Source of the DNA: Pandoraea capi
Lineage (GTDB): Bacteria > Pseudomonadota > Gammaproteobacteria > Burkholderiales > Burkholderiaceae
Length of the DNA stretch: 64,000 nucleotides
Direction of reading: 5' to 3'
Assembly: GCF_902459735.1 (NCBI RefSeq)
Contig: NZ_CABPRV010000013.1
Span: forward strand, 124,001-188,000
The notes under the pieces were generated by a model. It was given only the letters and a program-made list of their open reading frames with translations, was not told the origin of the DNA and did not search any database. Positions 21,924 through 32,691 of this stretch are shown here, one piece after another. A program made the position numbers and the translations under genes. How positions within the stretch are numbered: position 1 is the stretch's first letter; each line of letters opens with the position of its first letter.

Positions 21924-23123
21924 ATGTCGCAACGTCTCTCCATTCTTGGCTCCACAGGCTCTATCGGCGTTAGCACGCTCGATGTCGTGGGGCGTCACCC
22001 CGATCGCTTCTCGGTCTACGCACTGTCGGCACACCGTAACCTCGACCGTCTGTTCGAGCAGTGCGTTGCGCATCGTCCGAAAGTCGCGGTTGTCGCAGAT
22101 GCCGAAGGCGCAAGCGTCCTCTCGGCTCGACTGGCCGAAGCCGGATTGAAGATCGATGTGGCCTATGGCCCGCAAGCGCTCGTCGATATCGCGGAAGCGG
22201 CGGAGCCTACGATGGTCGTCGCGGCGATCGTCGGTGCAGCAGGCCTTCAGTCGACGCTCGCCGCCGCACGTGCGGGCAAGCGAATCTTGCTGGCGAACAA
22301 GGAGTCGCTGGTGCTGTCCGGTGCGTTGTTCATGGCCACGGCCGAGCGCGCAGGGGCCACCTTGCTGCCGCTCGACAGCGAACACAACGCCATCTTCCAG
22401 TGCCTGCCGCAGGTCGCTGGCGAAAATCGGATTTCCACGCGTGGCGTGGAAAAACTGGTCTTGACGGCTTCGGGCGGTCCGTTCCGGGAGCGCGAACTGG
22501 CGTCTCTCGATAACGTCACGCCGGACGAGGCGTGCGCCCATCCGAACTGGGTCATGGGCCGGAAGATCTCGGTGGATTCGGCCAGCATGATGAACAAGGG
22601 CCTGGAGGTCATCGAGGCTCACTGGCTGTTCAATATGCCGCCCGAGAAGATCGAGGTGCTGATTCACCCGCAAAGCGTGATTCACTCGATGGTGACCTAT
22701 ACGGATGGCTCTACGCTGGCGCAACTCGGTAACCCCGACATGCGTACGCCGATCGCCCATGCGCTTGCGTTCCCGGATCGAGTGACGTCGGGCGTGCCGG
22801 GGCTGAATCTTGCTGACATCGGCAAGCTGACGTTCGAAGCGCCGGATCTGCGTCGTTTCCCGTGCTTGCGTCTGGCATTCGACACGTTGCATCGTGGTGG
22901 CACGGCCGGCGCGCTGCTCAATGCTTCGAACGAAGTGGCGGTGGCGGCGTTCCTCGATGGACGTATCCGTTTTACCGCGATTGCACAGGTTGTCGAGCAG
23001 GTGCTCGACGCCGTACCGGTAGGCGAAGCCACGTCGCTCGACGTGGTGCTCGAGGCTGACCGCCGTGCACGTGAACTGGCGGCGACCATCGTCGCCAAGT
23101 TGCCTGCGCCGGCGCGTTCCTGA
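21924..23123 (+). CDS. dxr: 1-deoxy-D-xylulose 5-phosphate reductoisomerase
   Basis: This 399-residue enzyme makes 2-C-methylerythritol 4-phosphate, the first committed step of the MEP isoprenoid pathway that feeds UppS. The NADPH-binding GSTGSIG (9-15), the NKESLVLSG loop and the metal/substrate-binding [14 protein letters not shown] are present. The ATG at 21924, two bases after the cdsA stop, gives the standard N-terminus; a long in-frame upstream extension overlaps cdsA and is not real. Confidence 0.97.
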   Translation: MSQRLSILGSTGSIGVSTLDVVGRHPDRFSVYALSAHRNLDRLFEQCVAHRPKVAVVADAEGASVLSARLAEAGLKIDVAYGPQALVDIAEAAEPTMVVAAIVGAAGLQSTLAAARAGKRILLANKESLVLSGALFMATAERAGATLLPLDSEHNAIFQCLPQVAGENRISTRGVEKLVLTASGGPFRERELASLDNVTPDEACAHPNWVMGRKISVDSASMMNKGLEVIEAHWLFNMPPEKIEVLIHPQSVIHSMVTYTDGSTLAQLGNPDMRTPIAHALAFPDRVTSGVPGLNLADIGKLTFEAPDLRRFPCLRLAFDTLHRGGTAGALLNASNEVAVAAFLDGRIRFTAIAQVVEQVLDAVPVGEATSLDVVLEADRRARELAATIVAKLPAPARS

Positions 23124-23165
23124 CGCCGCTCATCATGTCGTAACGTCTCCGGGGCCCGTCTGCTC

Positions 23166-24557
23166 ATGAATTTGCTGACCACGTTGCTTGCGTTCGCCAT
23201 CGCCATTGGCGTCCTGGTGGTGTTCCATGAGCTGGGCCACTACACCGTCGCGCGATTGTGTGGTGTGAAGGTGCTCCGGTTTTCCGTGGGTTTCGGTGCA
23301 CCATTGCTCAAGTGGACGATGGGCCGGGATCGCACGGAATGGACGATCTGCGCGCTGCCGCTCGGCGGCTATGTCCGTATGCTCGACGAGCGAGACGAGA
23401 CCCAGATCGTGGCGCCGGAAGACCGTTCCCGGGCGTTCAATCAGAAATCGGTCTACAAGCGCTTCGCCATCGTCGCCGCAGGGCCGATTGCCAATTTCCT
23501 TCTTGCTATTGCGCTTTACACGGGCCTGAATCTGGCTGGCGTGACCGAGCCTGTGGCGCGCATTGCGCCGCCGGCGGCGGGCACGCTTGCGGCTCGGGCG
23601 GGGTTCTCGGGCGGTGAACTGATTACCGGTGTCCGTGACAACGGGAGAAATCCCGATGAGGCGGTCGGGGATGAAACGGCTGTCCGCTCCTGGGAAGATC
23701 TTCGCTGGCGTCTCGTCGATCCGATGATCGAGGGGCAGCGCGTGACACTGGTCGCCCGGACGCGGGACGGTCGTGCTGAATATACGTTGGATGCGGCTGG
23801 CCAGCACTTCGACGCCGACGGCGAGCAGGACTTCATGCAGCGTCTGGGGCTCGTGCCGTCGGCACGGGTCAAGGTCGGGCAGATCATGGCGGGTGGGGCG
23901 GCGGGGCTTGCCGGGCTGCGCGTAGGCGATGAGATCACGGCGGTGGATGGCAGTCCCGTGGCGTCGGCCAAGGCGCTTGTGGATGCGGTGCGGGCGCATC
24001 CGGGCAAGCCGATGACGCTGACCGTGCGCCGCGATGGCGCCTTGAGCAACGTCACGCTGACACCGAGCGCCGAAGCAGACCCCGCGACGGCGGGTGGTGC
24101 GCGCGTCGGCAAAATCGGAGCGGCCTTGGCCAGTCAGGTCGACTCGGTGACGGTTCGTTACGGATTGTTTGAGGCGATCGGACGAGGGGCGCAGCGTACG
24201 TGGGATGTGACGGCGTTCAGCGTGCGGATGTTCGGGAAAATGATCACCGGGCAGGCATCGCTCAAAAATCTCAGCGGACCGGTCACGATTGCGGACTACG
24301 CGGGACGTTCGGCGCGGCTCGGGCTCGATTATTTCGTAGCCTTTCTGGCGCTTGTCAGCATTAGCCTGGGCGTATTGAATCTATTGCCGATTCCGGTTTT
24401 GGACGGTGGCTATCTGTTATATTATGCGGTCGAAGCGATTACCGGTCGGGCAGTTTCCGAGCGGTGGCAGGGCGCGCTGCAACGAGTGGGCATCGTTTGC
24501 ATCCTTGCGCTCTCTGCCGTAGCACTTTTCAACGACCTGTCGAAGTTGCTGCACTAG
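23166..24557 (+). CDS. rseP: RseP family site-2 zinc protease
   Basis: This 463-residue intramembrane metalloprotease cleaves anti-sigma-E factor and remnant signal peptides. The zinc motif HELGH (21-25) lies in the first membrane helix, two PDZ domains follow in the periplasmic part (second one around GRVGEITAVDG-like GDEITAVDGSPV), and the third zinc ligand region PIPVLDGGYLLYY is near the C-terminus. It is directly upstream of bamA, as in most proteobacteria, linking envelope stress signalling to outer-membrane assembly. Confidence 0.96.
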   Translation: MNLLTTLLAFAIAIGVLVVFHELGHYTVARLCGVKVLRFSVGFGAPLLKWTMGRDRTEWTICALPLGGYVRMLDERDETQIVAPEDRSRAFNQKSVYKRFAIVAAGPIANFLLAIALYTGLNLAGVTEPVARIAPPAAGTLAARAGFSGGELITGVRDNGRNPDEAVGDETAVRSWEDLRWRLVDPMIEGQRVTLVARTRDGRAEYTLDAAGQHFDADGEQDFMQRLGLVPSARVKVGQIMAGGAAGLAGLRVGDEITAVDGSPVASAKALVDAVRAHPGKPMTLTVRRDGALSNVTLTPSAEADPATAGGARVGKIGAALASQVDSVTVRYGLFEAIGRGAQRTWDVTAFSVRMFGKMITGQASLKNLSGPVTIADYAGRSARLGLDYFVAFLALVSISLGVLNLLPIPVLDGGYLLYYAVEAITGRAVSERWQGALQRVGIVCILALSAVALFNDLSKLLH

Positions 24558-24630
24558 GACAGCGTCACGTGCCTGCCGGTCGCAGGCAAATCCGAGTTTT
24601 TACGATTCAATTGTTTCTTGGGGAAGCAAG

Positions 24631-26934
24631 TTGTCGAATAAATACCACCTTGTTCCGAAGACCCTGGTGATTGCGGTTCTGGCGGCACACAGTTTTCTGG
24701 CACGCGCCGTCGAGCCCTTCGTGGTCAAGGATATCCGAGTGGAGGGCTTGCAGCGTATTGAACCCGGTACCGTGTTTTCGTACCTGCCCGTCAAGCCGGG
24801 TGACAAGTTCAACGATGATAAGGGCACCGAAGCAATTCGTGCCCTTTACGCTACGGGCCTGTTCTCCGATGTGAGCGTTGAAGCGCAGGGCAGCGTGCTG
24901 GTGGTGCACGTCAACGAGCGTCCCGCTATCGCTTCCATCGACTTCCTCGGCATCAAGGAATTCGACAAGGACGGTTTGAAGAAGGCTCTGCGCTCGGTCG
25001 GCCTGACCGAAGGTCGCACCTTCGACCGTAACCTGCTCGACAAGTCGGAGCAGGAACTTAAGCGTCAATATCTCACGCGCGGTTACTACGCAGCCGAGGT
25101 CAAGACGACGATCACCCCCCTTGAACGTAATCGCGTTGGCATCCAGTTCGCCGTGACGGAAGGCCCGAAGGCCACGATCCAGCAGATCAATTTCGTCGGC
25201 AACAAGGCATTCTCCTCGTCGGATCTGACGGCAGAAATGGAGTTGGGTACGCCGAACTGGCTGTCCTGGTATTCGAAGAACGACCTGTACTCCAAGGACA
25301 AGCTGACGGGCGACCTGGAAAAGCTGCGCTCGTTCTACCTGAATCGCGGGTATCTGGAATTCAACATCGACTCCACCGACGTTTCGATTACGCCGGACAA
25401 GGACCAGATGTACCTGACGATCAACCTGCACGAAGGTGAACCGTACAAGGTGTCGGACGTCAAGCTCTCCGGTGAGATGCTTGGGAAGGAGGACGACGTG
25501 CGGAAGCTCGTGCAACTGAAGGCTGGAGATACGTTCTCGGCTGCCAAGCTGCAAGCGAGCACGAAGGCCATTTCCGATCTGTTGGGCAACTACGGCTTCG
25601 CCTTCGCGAACGTGAACGCTCAGCCGACTATCGACCGCAACAACCACACCGTTGCGCTGACGCTGACGATCGATCCGGGTCGTCGCGTGTACGTTCGCAA
25701 GATCAACATCGTGGGCAACTCGCGTACGCGTGACGAAGTCATTCGCCGCGAATTGCGTCAGCTCGAAAGCTCGTGGTACGACGCCGACCGCCTCAAGTTG
25801 TCGCAGGACCGTATCAACCGCCTGGGTTACTTCACCGACGTGAACGTGACGACCGAGCCGGTTGCCGGTTCGAACGACCAGGTCGACCTTCAGGTGAAGG
25901 TGGAAGAAAAACCGACCGGTACCATCAACATCGGTGCGGGCTTCTCGTCGACCGACAAGGTGGTGTTGCAGGCAGGTATCAGCCAGGACAACGTGTTCGG
26001 CTCGGGCACGTCGCTGTCGGTGAACGTGAACACCGGTAAGACGTACCGTACCCTCGCCGTGACGCAGGTCGATCCGTACTTCACGGTCGACGGCGTGAGC
26101 CGTATTACGGATATTTACTATCGTACGTACCAGCCGCTGCTGCTGACGAGCGATTCGGATTTCCGTATCAATACGCTCGGCGGTAACCTGAAGTTCGGTG
26201 TGCCGTTCTCGGAAGTCGACACGGTCTTCTTCGGTTTGGGCTTCGAACAGACGCGTCTGCATCTGACGAGTGATGGCACGACGCCGCAGCGCTACATCGA
26301 CTATGCGAACCAGTTCGGTTACGTCAGCAACAACTACCCGCTGACGGTGGGCTGGTCGCGCGACTCGCGTGACAGCGCGCTGATCCCGAACCGTGGTCAC
26401 TATCAGCAGGCCAACATTGAAGTCGGTACGCCGATTGGGACGACCAAGTACTTCCGCGCTTATTACCAGCACCAGTACTACTATCCGGTTAGCCGCGGCT
26501 TCACGCTGGCGTTGAACGGTGAAGTCGGGTACGGCCACGGGTTGGGCGGTCAGCCGTTCCCGATCTTCAAGAACTACTTCGCCGGCGGTATCGGTTCGGT
26601 GCGTGGTTACGAGCCGAGCTCGCTGGGTCCGAAGGACACCAACGGCGAACCGCTGGGTGGTGCATCGAAGCTGATCGGTAACGTCGAACTGACGTTCCCG
26701 CTGCCGGGCACGGGTTATGACCGTACGCTCCGCATCTTCACGTTCTTCGATGGTGGTAACGTGTTCGATAACGGCCAGGCGATTACCGTTAACAACCTGC
26801 GCTATTCTTACGGTTTCGGCCTGTCGTGGATTTCGCCGATTGGCCCGCTCAAGTTGTCGATGGGCTTCCCGCTCGTCAAGAAGACGGGCGACCAGTATCA
26901 GAAATTCCAGTTCCAGGTCGGTACGTCGTTCTAA
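24631..26934 (+). CDS. bamA: Outer membrane protein assembly factor BamA
   Basis: This 767-residue protein is the core of the BAM complex, which folds beta-barrel proteins into the outer membrane. A signal peptide (about residues 1-26, ending LARA) is followed by five POTRA domains and a 16-strand barrel with the conserved VRGYEPSSLGP loop and the C-terminal phenylalanine typical of barrel proteins. The start is TTG at 24631, preceded by GGGGAAG; no ATG gives the signal peptide. It precedes skp, its periplasmic chaperone partner. Confidence 0.97.
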   Translation: MSNKYHLVPKTLVIAVLAAHSFLARAVEPFVVKDIRVEGLQRIEPGTVFSYLPVKPGDKFNDDKGTEAIRALYATGLFSDVSVEAQGSVLVVHVNERPAIASIDFLGIKEFDKDGLKKALRSVGLTEGRTFDRNLLDKSEQELKRQYLTRGYYAAEVKTTITPLERNRVGIQFAVTEGPKATIQQINFVGNKAFSSSDLTAEMELGTPNWLSWYSKNDLYSKDKLTGDLEKLRSFYLNRGYLEFNIDSTDVSITPDKDQMYLTINLHEGEPYKVSDVKLSGEMLGKEDDVRKLVQLKAGDTFSAAKLQASTKAISDLLGNYGFAFANVNAQPTIDRNNHTVALTLTIDPGRRVYVRKINIVGNSRTRDEVIRRELRQLESSWYDADRLKLSQDRINRLGYFTDVNVTTEPVAGSNDQVDLQVKVEEKPTGTINIGAGFSSTDKVVLQAGISQDNVFGSGTSLSVNVNTGKTYRTLAVTQVDPYFTVDGVSRITDIYYRTYQPLLLTSDSDFRINTLGGNLKFGVPFSEVDTVFFGLGFEQTRLHLTSDGTTPQRYIDYANQFGYVSNNYPLTVGWSRDSRDSALIPNRGHYQQANIEVGTPIGTTKYFRAYYQHQYYYPVSRGFTLALNGEVGYGHGLGGQPFPIFKNYFAGGIGSVRGYEPSSLGPKDTNGEPLGGASKLIGNVELTFPLPGTGYDRTLRIFTFFDGGNVFDNGQAITVNNLRYSYGFGLSWISPIGPLKLSMGFPLVKKTGDQYQKFQFQVGTSF

Positions 26935-26986
26935 CGACGGTACTTCGACCGGTTCCGAATGTTTCATCGTTGTAAGGGGTAATACA

Positions 26987-27520
26987 TTGAACGGTATCCG
27001 TAAGCATTGCCTTCGCGGCGTCGCCGCGGCGTTGCTGGCCGGGGTCGCATTTGCGGCTTCGGCTCAGGATGCGCGCATCGCCGCTGTCAATTCGGATCGC
27101 ATTCTGCGCGACTCCACGCCGGCCAAGGCTGCGCAAGCCAAACTCGAAGCCGAGTTCTCCACGCGGGACAAGGCGTTGCAAGATATGGCTCAACGTCTCA
27201 AGGCGATGTCGGACAAGCTCGACAAGGACAATCCGACGCTGAGCGACGCCGAGCGTGCCAAGCGTCAACGTGATCTGGCCGCTGCCGACACCGAGTTTCA
27301 ACGCAAGCAACGCGAGTTTCGTGAAGACCTGAACCAGCGTCGCAACGAAGAACTCGCCGCCGTGCTCGACCGCGCTAACCGGGTCATCAAGCAGATTGCG
27401 GAAGCGGACAAGTACGATCTGATCGTGCAGGAAGCGGTCTATGTGAGCCCGCGTATCGACATCACGGACAAGGTGCTCAAGACCCTGAACGCAAGTTCGG
27501 GTAGCACCAGCGGCAAGTGA
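26987..27520 (+). CDS. skp: Periplasmic chaperone Skp/OmpH
   Basis: This 177-residue exported chaperone carries unfolded outer-membrane proteins to BamA. A signal peptide with [14 protein letters not shown] is followed by a mature part starting [13 protein letters not shown] and a long, charged coiled coil (the Skp tentacles). I chose TTG at 26987 because AAGGGG lies eight bases upstream and it gives a clean signal peptide; an upstream ATG lies inside bamA in a different frame. Two adjacent genes, bamA and skp, both begin with TTG. Confidence 0.93.
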   Translation: MNGIRKHCLRGVAAALLAGVAFAASAQDARIAAVNSDRILRDSTPAKAAQAKLEAEFSTRDKALQDMAQRLKAMSDKLDKDNPTLSDAERAKRQRDLAAADTEFQRKQREFREDLNQRRNEELAAVLDRANRVIKQIAEADKYDLIVQEAVYVSPRIDITDKVLKTLNASSGSTSGK

Positions 27521-27534
27521 CGGGTGCGCAGTCC

Positions 27535-28623
27535 ATGTCGGGATCGTCGTCCGCTCCATCCGTTCCCTCCGTCACGCTGGCGCAGTTGATCGCACGCTTC
27601 GGCGGCGAACTCGTGGGCGACGAAAACGTGAGCGTCGACGGTCTTGCGCCGCTTGATCGCGCAGGTGCCCGTCAACTCGCCTTCCTGTCCAATCCGTTGT
27701 ATCTCGCGGAAGTGCCTAACTCGGGCGCTGCCGCCGTCATTCTTTCCAAAGCCGACTTCGATAAGCTGCCTTCGCACGAAGGCCGCGCGTGGATCGTCGC
27801 GCCGAATCCGTACGCCTACTTCGCGCGGGTCGCGCAGATGTTTGCTCAGGCGGCTACGCCGGTGCCGCCTGCCGGGATTCATCCGAGTGCCAGTGTCGAT
27901 CCGACAGCCGTGGTGCCGGCATCCTGCGTGATCGGACCGAACGTCGTGATCGAGGCCGGTGCGCGGCTGGGTGAGCGTGTTCGCCTGATGGCGAATGTGT
28001 TCGTCGGTCGGGGTACGACGGTAGGCGACGATGTGCTCGTTTATCCGAACGTCACGCTTTATCACACGACAGTCATCGGCGCCCGCTGCGTGATTCAGGC
28101 TGGTGCCGTGATCGGCTCGGACGGGTTCGGTTTTGCCCCCGATTTCTCTGCTACAGGCGGCGAATGGGTCAAGATTCCCCAGGTCGGCCGCGCGGTGATC
28201 GAGGACGATGTAGAGATCGGCGCATCCACGACGATCGATCGCGGCGCCATGGCCGATACGGTCATCGAGCGCGGTTGCAAGATCGACAATCTGGTGCAGA
28301 TCGCGCACAACGTGCGTGTCGGAGCGTTCACGGTGATTGCTGCTTGCACGGGCATTGCCGGGAGCAGCACTATCGGGAAGTTCTGCATGCTGGGCGGTAA
28401 CGTCGGTGTTGCCGGTCATGTGACGATCGGCGACAAGGTGATCGTCACCGCCAAGTCGGGCGTGTCGAAATCGATCCCCGGCCCGGGCACATTTACCAGC
28501 GCATTCCCGGCAATTCCGAACGCCGAATGGAACAAAAACGCGGCCATCATGCGCAATCTGGACAAGATGCGCGATCGCGTGCGACAACTTGAAGCGAAGG
28601 TCAAGGACCTGCAAGACAAATGA
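27535..28623 (+). CDS. lpxD: UDP-3-O-(3-hydroxyacyl)glucosamine N-acyltransferase
   Basis: This 362-residue enzyme adds the N-linked acyl chain in lipid A synthesis. An N-terminal uridine-binding domain ([17 protein letters not shown]) is followed by a left-handed beta-helix of hexapeptide repeats and a C-terminal helix. The catalytic histidine lies in the [10 protein letters not shown] stretch. The start is either ATG at 27535 (chosen) or GTG at 27517, which would overlap the skp stop; neither has a strong ribosome binding site. Confidence 0.96.
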   Translation: MSGSSSAPSVPSVTLAQLIARFGGELVGDENVSVDGLAPLDRAGARQLAFLSNPLYLAEVPNSGAAAVILSKADFDKLPSHEGRAWIVAPNPYAYFARVAQMFAQAATPVPPAGIHPSASVDPTAVVPASCVIGPNVVIEAGARLGERVRLMANVFVGRGTTVGDDVLVYPNVTLYHTTVIGARCVIQAGAVIGSDGFGFAPDFSATGGEWVKIPQVGRAVIEDDVEIGASTTIDRGAMADTVIERGCKIDNLVQIAHNVRVGAFTVIAACTGIAGSSTIGKFCMLGGNVGVAGHVTIGDKVIVTAKSGVSKSIPGPGTFTSAFPAIPNAEWNKNAAIMRNLDKMRDRVRQLEAKVKDLQDK

Positions 28624-29078
28624 GCGAGACCACTATCAATATCGACATCCACAAGATCATGAAGCTGCTGCCGCATCGGTATCCGATGCTGATGGTGGAT
28701 CGCGTGATCGGACTGGAGCCGCACAAGAACATCAAGGTCATCAAGAACGTGACGATCAATGAGCCGTATTTCACCGGCCATTATCCGCAGCGTCCGGTGA
28801 TGCCGGGCGTGCTGATCGTCGAAGCGCTGGCGCAGGCCGCTGCACTGCTGACGTTTTCCGACGAACCGGTGCACGACGAGAACACACTTTACTATTTCGT
28901 AGGGATTGATAACGTTCGCTTCAAACGCCCGGTCGAGCCGGGTGATCAGCTTGTGCTGGACGTCGACTTCGTGAAGCACAAGCGCGCCATCTACTGGTTC
29001 AAGGGGCGCGCGATGGTGGGAAGCGAAGTTGCTGCTGAAGCCGAGTTCATGTGCATGGTCAAGAAGAACGGCGAATAA
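28620..29078 (+). CDS. fabZ: 3-hydroxyacyl-[acyl-carrier-protein] dehydratase FabZ
   Basis: This 152-residue hot-dog-fold dehydratase acts in fatty acid elongation and balances supply of acyl chains to lipid A. The substrate-tunnel [13 protein letters not shown] and the catalytic pair H54 (FTGHYPQRP) and E68 (LIVEALAQ) are visible. Its ATG overlaps the lpxD stop (ATGA), which implies translational coupling. Confidence 0.98.
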   Translation: MSETTINIDIHKIMKLLPHRYPMLMVDRVIGLEPHKNIKVIKNVTINEPYFTGHYPQRPVMPGVLIVEALAQAAALLTFSDEPVHDENTLYYFVGIDNVRFKRPVEPGDQLVLDVDFVKHKRAIYWFKGRAMVGSEVAAEAEFMCMVKKNGE

Positions 29079-29095
29079 CCGGAAACGAGACGCTC

Positions 29096-29887
29096 ATGAC
29101 GAACATTCATTCCACCGCAGTCGTCGATCCGAAGGCACAACTGGCGGACGACGTGGTCGTCGGCCCTTATGCGATTGTTGGTCCGAACGTGACGGTCGGC
29201 GCCGGTACGCAGATTCTCGCGCATACGGTTGTCGACGGTCACACGACGCTGGGCGAGGGCAACAAGATTGGCCCGTTCGCGTCGATTGGCGGTAGTCCGC
29301 AGGATATGAAGTATGCGGGCGAGCCGACCAAGCTCGTCATTGGCGATCGCAACACGATTCGCGAGTTCACGACCATTCACACCGGTACGGTGCAGGATGG
29401 TGGTCTGACCGGCGTCGGTAACGACAACTGGATCATGGCTTACGTGCACATCGCGCACGATTGCCACGTTGGCAACCACACCGTGTTTTCGAGCAACGCG
29501 CAATTGGCCGGTCACGTGCATGTCGACGACTGGGCCATCATCGGCGGCATGACCGGTGTGCACCAGTTCGTGCGCATCGGTGCTCACGCCATGGTGGGCG
29601 GTGCTTCGGTGCTAGTGCAGGACGTGCCGTCATTCGTCATCGCGTCGGGCGACCGCGCGGTGCCTTACGGCATCAACGTCGAAGGCCTGCGTCGTCGCGG
29701 CTTCTCGGCCGATGCAATCACGGCCCTGCGCCACGCCTACAAGTTGCTTTACAAGAGCGGATTGACGCTCGACGAGGCCAAGGTGCAAATCGAAGCCTTT
29801 GGCAATGCGGGTGCGCCGGACGTCTTCGAAGCGGTCCGTTCGCTGCTCGACTTCCTCAACGCAAGCACGCGCGGTATCGTGCGCTGA
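29096..29887 (+). CDS. lpxA: UDP-N-acetylglucosamine O-acyltransferase
   Basis: This 263-residue enzyme catalyses the first step of lipid A synthesis. It is a left-handed beta-helix of hexapeptide repeats; the catalytic histidine is in [11 protein letters not shown] (H121, equivalent to E. coli H125), and the C-terminal helical domain includes [12 protein letters not shown]. The ATG at 29096 gives [14 protein letters not shown], the family start. It sits between fabZ and lpxB as usual. Confidence 0.97.
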   Translation: MTNIHSTAVVDPKAQLADDVVVGPYAIVGPNVTVGAGTQILAHTVVDGHTTLGEGNKIGPFASIGGSPQDMKYAGEPTKLVIGDRNTIREFTTIHTGTVQDGGLTGVGNDNWIMAYVHIAHDCHVGNHTVFSSNAQLAGHVHVDDWAIIGGMTGVHQFVRIGAHAMVGGASVLVQDVPSFVIASGDRAVPYGINVEGLRRRGFSADAITALRHAYKLLYKSGLTLDEAKVQIEAFGNAGAPDVFEAVRSLLDFLNASTRGIVR

Positions 29888-29890
29888 CCT

Positions 29891-31066
29891 ATGCCGCCGA
29901 CCCTTCCCGGCGCCGGCCAGCGAACCCTGGCGATGGTGGCCGGGGAGCTGTCGGGCGATCTCATTGCCGGCAATGTGCTTGCCGGCCTCAAGCAGCGTCT
30001 TCCGGCCGACATCGCGTACGCAGGTGTCGGTGGGCCCCATATGGCGGAAGAGGGCTTCGACGCCTATTGGCCGATCGACAAGCTCTCCGTCATGGGTTAC
30101 GTCGAAGTCATCAAGCATCTGCGCGAGATTCTCTCGATTCGCAAGCAGCTTCGCGAGCGCTGGCTCGCCGAGAAGCCGATGGCGTTCGTCGGCTTCGACG
30201 CACCCGACTTCAATTTCGATCTCGAAATCAAGCTGCGTGAAGCGGGGGTTCCGACGATTCACTTCGTCAGCCCGTCGATCTGGGCGTGGCGTGGTGGGCG
30301 GATCAAGAAGATCAAGCGCGCCGTCGACCACATGCTGTGCCTGTTCCCGTTCGAGCCGGAGATCTATCACCGCGCAGGCATCGACGCGACCTTCGTTGGC
30401 CATCCGATGGCCGACAAGATTCCGATGGTGCCTGATGTCGCGGGTGCGCGAGCGAAGTTTGGGCTCGAAGGCGATGCGCCTGTCGTGGCGATCCTCCCGG
30501 GCAGTCGTACGTCTGAAGTGCAGCGCCTGACGCCGGTGTTTTTTGCCGCCATGCGTCTGCTCGCGAAGCGCGATCCCTCGATTCGTTTCGTGCTGCCGGC
30601 AGCAACGCCGCGCTTGCGTACGCTGATGCAGCCGATTTTCGATGCACATCGCGATCTTCATCTGACGGTGATCGATGGCCGCGCGCCGCTGGCCCTGGAG
30701 GCGGCGGACAGCGTGCTTCTCGCCAGTGGGACGGCCACCCTGGAAGCTGCGCTGTACAAGAAGCCGATGGTCATCTCCTACAAGGTGCCCTGGCTGACGG
30801 CGCAGATCATGAAACGACAGGGCTATCTGCCTTACGTCGGCTTGCCTAACATTCTTTGCGGCGAGTTTGTCGTGCCGGAATTGCTGCAACATTTTGCGAC
30901 GCCCGAGGCACTCGCGGACGCCGTCTGGAAGCAGTTGACGGACTCGGCGTTGCGCGAATCGCTACAGGCGCGCTTTACGAAGATTCACGAGCAGTTGCGC
31001 CAGAACACGGCGGCACGCTCGGCGGAAGTGATCGAGCGCGTGCTTCGTGAGAAGGGGCGCATATGA
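29891..31066 (+). CDS. lpxB: Lipid-A-disaccharide synthase
   Basis: This 391-residue glycosyltransferase (family GT19) joins UDP-diacylglucosamine and lipid X to form the lipid A disaccharide at the inner face of the membrane. [17 protein letters not shown] at the N-terminus, [19 protein letters not shown] and the [19 protein letters not shown] region are family hallmarks. It starts four bases after lpxA and its stop overlaps the rnhB start. Confidence 0.97.
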   Translation: MPPTLPGAGQRTLAMVAGELSGDLIAGNVLAGLKQRLPADIAYAGVGGPHMAEEGFDAYWPIDKLSVMGYVEVIKHLREILSIRKQLRERWLAEKPMAFVGFDAPDFNFDLEIKLREAGVPTIHFVSPSIWAWRGGRIKKIKRAVDHMLCLFPFEPEIYHRAGIDATFVGHPMADKIPMVPDVAGARAKFGLEGDAPVVAILPGSRTSEVQRLTPVFFAAMRLLAKRDPSIRFVLPAATPRLRTLMQPIFDAHRDLHLTVIDGRAPLALEAADSVLLASGTATLEAALYKKPMVISYKVPWLTAQIMKRQGYLPYVGLPNILCGEFVVPELLQHFATPEALADAVWKQLTDSALRESLQARFTKIHEQLRQNTAARSAEVIERVLREKGRI

Positions 31067-31815
31067 GTGAAGACGTCAAAGTGCGTCGAACGGTACGTAA
31101 GTCGCCATCGGGCAGGGGAGCGTCACCGGCATCGGTTGCGCCTCGGGCGCGCGCAAGCGCCAAGGCGTCAGCACCGCAAATGATGTTCGATCTGTTCGCG
31201 GATGTCGCGGGCGATCTGACGTGCGGTGTTGATGAAGTCGGGCGCGGACCGCTGGCGGGTCCTGTCGTCACGGCTGCGGTCATCCTCGATCCGTCGCGCC
31301 CGATCAAGGGGCTGGCCGATTCGAAGAAACTCACGGCGTTGCGACGCGAAGCACTGTACGAGGAGATCGTGGAGCGCTCGCTCGCGTTTTGCATCGCCGA
31401 AGCGAGTGTTGCCGAGATCGATTCGCTGAACATTTTGCACGCGACGATGCTGGCGATGCAGCGCGCGGTGAACGGTCTGTCGCGCGTGCCGGCATTGGCG
31501 CTCATCGACGGGAATCGTTGTCCGGCGCTGCCGATGCGCGCGGAGGCCGTCATCAAGGGCGACGACAAGGTGCCCGCGATTTCGGCGGCGTCCATTCTGG
31601 CCAAGGTGACGCGCGACCGTCAATTGGCCGCGTTGCATGAGGAGTTTCCACAGTACGGTTTCGACGAACACGTCGGATACGGTACGCCGAAGCATCTTGC
31701 AGCGCTGCGTGCACATGGACCGAGTCCGCATCATCGTCAGTCGTTTGCGCCGGTGCGCGAAGCGTTTGAAATTTTCGGCACGCTGACGGTGTCGCGCATG
31801 GTGCGTTCGTCATGA
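31063..31815 (+). CDS. rnhB: Ribonuclease HII
   Basis: This 250-residue RNase HII removes ribonucleotides and RNA primers from DNA. The catalytic [13 protein letters not shown] (D57, E58) begins the conserved core, and [13 protein letters not shown] is near the end. A basic, low-complexity N-terminal extension of about 50 residues precedes the core; the ATG at 31063 overlaps the lpxB stop (ATGA), which supports this start and coupling. The next gene overlaps its stop in the same way. Confidence 0.95.
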   Translation: MSEDVKVRRTVRKSPSGRGASPASVAPRARASAKASAPQMMFDLFADVAGDLTCGVDEVGRGPLAGPVVTAAVILDPSRPIKGLADSKKLTALRREALYEEIVERSLAFCIAEASVAEIDSLNILHATMLAMQRAVNGLSRVPALALIDGNRCPALPMRAEAVIKGDDKVPAISAASILAKVTRDRQLAALHEEFPQYGFDEHVGYGTPKHLAALRAHGPSPHHRQSFAPVREAFEIFGTLTVSRMVRSS

Positions 31816-32591
31816 AACTCATCAGCTCTAAAGACAATCCGTTTTACAAGCGCCTGAAGCAACTGGCGCAGTCGAATCAGCAACGACGTAAGCTGGGGCA
31901 GACGCTACTCGAAGGCGTACACCTTGCGGACGCCTACCTGGGGGCGCTCGGACAACCGCTCGTCTGTGTCGCGGCGGAGTCGGCACTCGAAAATGCCGAA
32001 GTGGCGCATATCTGGGCGAAGGTCGATGCTGATCGCCGTGTGTGTCTGCCGGATGCGCTGTTCGAACCGTTGTCGACGCTCGTCAATGGCGTGTCGCTGC
32101 TGTTCGTCGTGGAGATGCCGTCAGGGCATTTGCCTGCGTCGCAGACTACCGACTGCGTCATTCTCGACGCTGTGCAGGATGCGGGGAACGTTGGTTCCAT
32201 CTTGAGAAGCGCCGCGGCTGCCGGTGTACACGACATCTATTGCATGTCGGGTACGGCACTCACGTGGTCGAGCAAAGTGTTGCGCGCCGGGATGGGCGCT
32301 CATTTTTCGCTAAATATCGTGGAGCATTGCACGCCGGATTCGCTGGCGCCGCGTTTGTCGGTGCCGCTATTGGCGACCAGCTTGCAAGCGAGTACATCGC
32401 TTTATGAGCAGGACTTGAGCGCCCCGGTGGCCTGGGTATTCGGGAACGAGGGCGCGGGTGTTTCACCGCACTGGCTCGATCGGGTGCAGACGCCCATCCG
32501 CATTCCGCAACCCGGCGGCATGGAGTCGCTGAACGTCGCCGCCTGTGCGGCGATCTGTCTGTTCGAAGCGGTGCGACAGCGGTTGTCGTAA
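31812..32591 (+). CDS. SpoU/TrmH family RNA 2'-O-methyltransferase
   Basis: This 259-residue SAM-dependent methyltransferase has an N-terminal substrate-binding domain ([17 protein letters not shown], then [11 protein letters not shown]) and a C-terminal trefoil-knot SPOUT domain with the motifs [29 protein letters not shown] and [20 protein letters not shown]. The family methylates ribose in 23S rRNA or tRNA; the exact site is not readable. It overlaps rnhB by four bases and ends the superoperon before a terminator. Confidence 0.9.
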   Translation: MKLISSKDNPFYKRLKQLAQSNQQRRKLGQTLLEGVHLADAYLGALGQPLVCVAAESALENAEVAHIWAKVDADRRVCLPDALFEPLSTLVNGVSLLFVVEMPSGHLPASQTTDCVILDAVQDAGNVGSILRSAAAAGVHDIYCMSGTALTWSSKVLRAGMGAHFSLNIVEHCTPDSLAPRLSVPLLATSLQASTSLYEQDLSAPVAWVFGNEGAGVSPHWLDRVQTPIRIPQPGGMESLNVAACAAICLFEAVRQRLS

Positions 32592-32618
32592 CGACGTTCT
32601 TCAGTCTTGGGACGTGGC

Positions 32619-32646
32619 AAAAGGGACGCTCATGGCGTCCCTTTTT
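32619..32646. terminator. Terminator at the end of the superoperon
   Basis: AAAAGGGACGC pairs with GCGTCCCTTTTT around a TCATG loop 28 bases past the methyltransferase stop. The A-rich 5' side means it could also stop the convergent ppsR transcript from the other strand. Confidence 0.85.
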
Positions 32647-32691
32647 ACTTCTTTCTTATTTCTGTGTGCTTCTGCGCAGGGCTCGACGTCG

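Noticed and set aside
24607-26967. A minus-strand open frame of nearly 800 codons under bamA
   Set aside because: Antisense shadow of a strongly codon-biased gene; composition dominated by Arg, Val and Thr and no family character.
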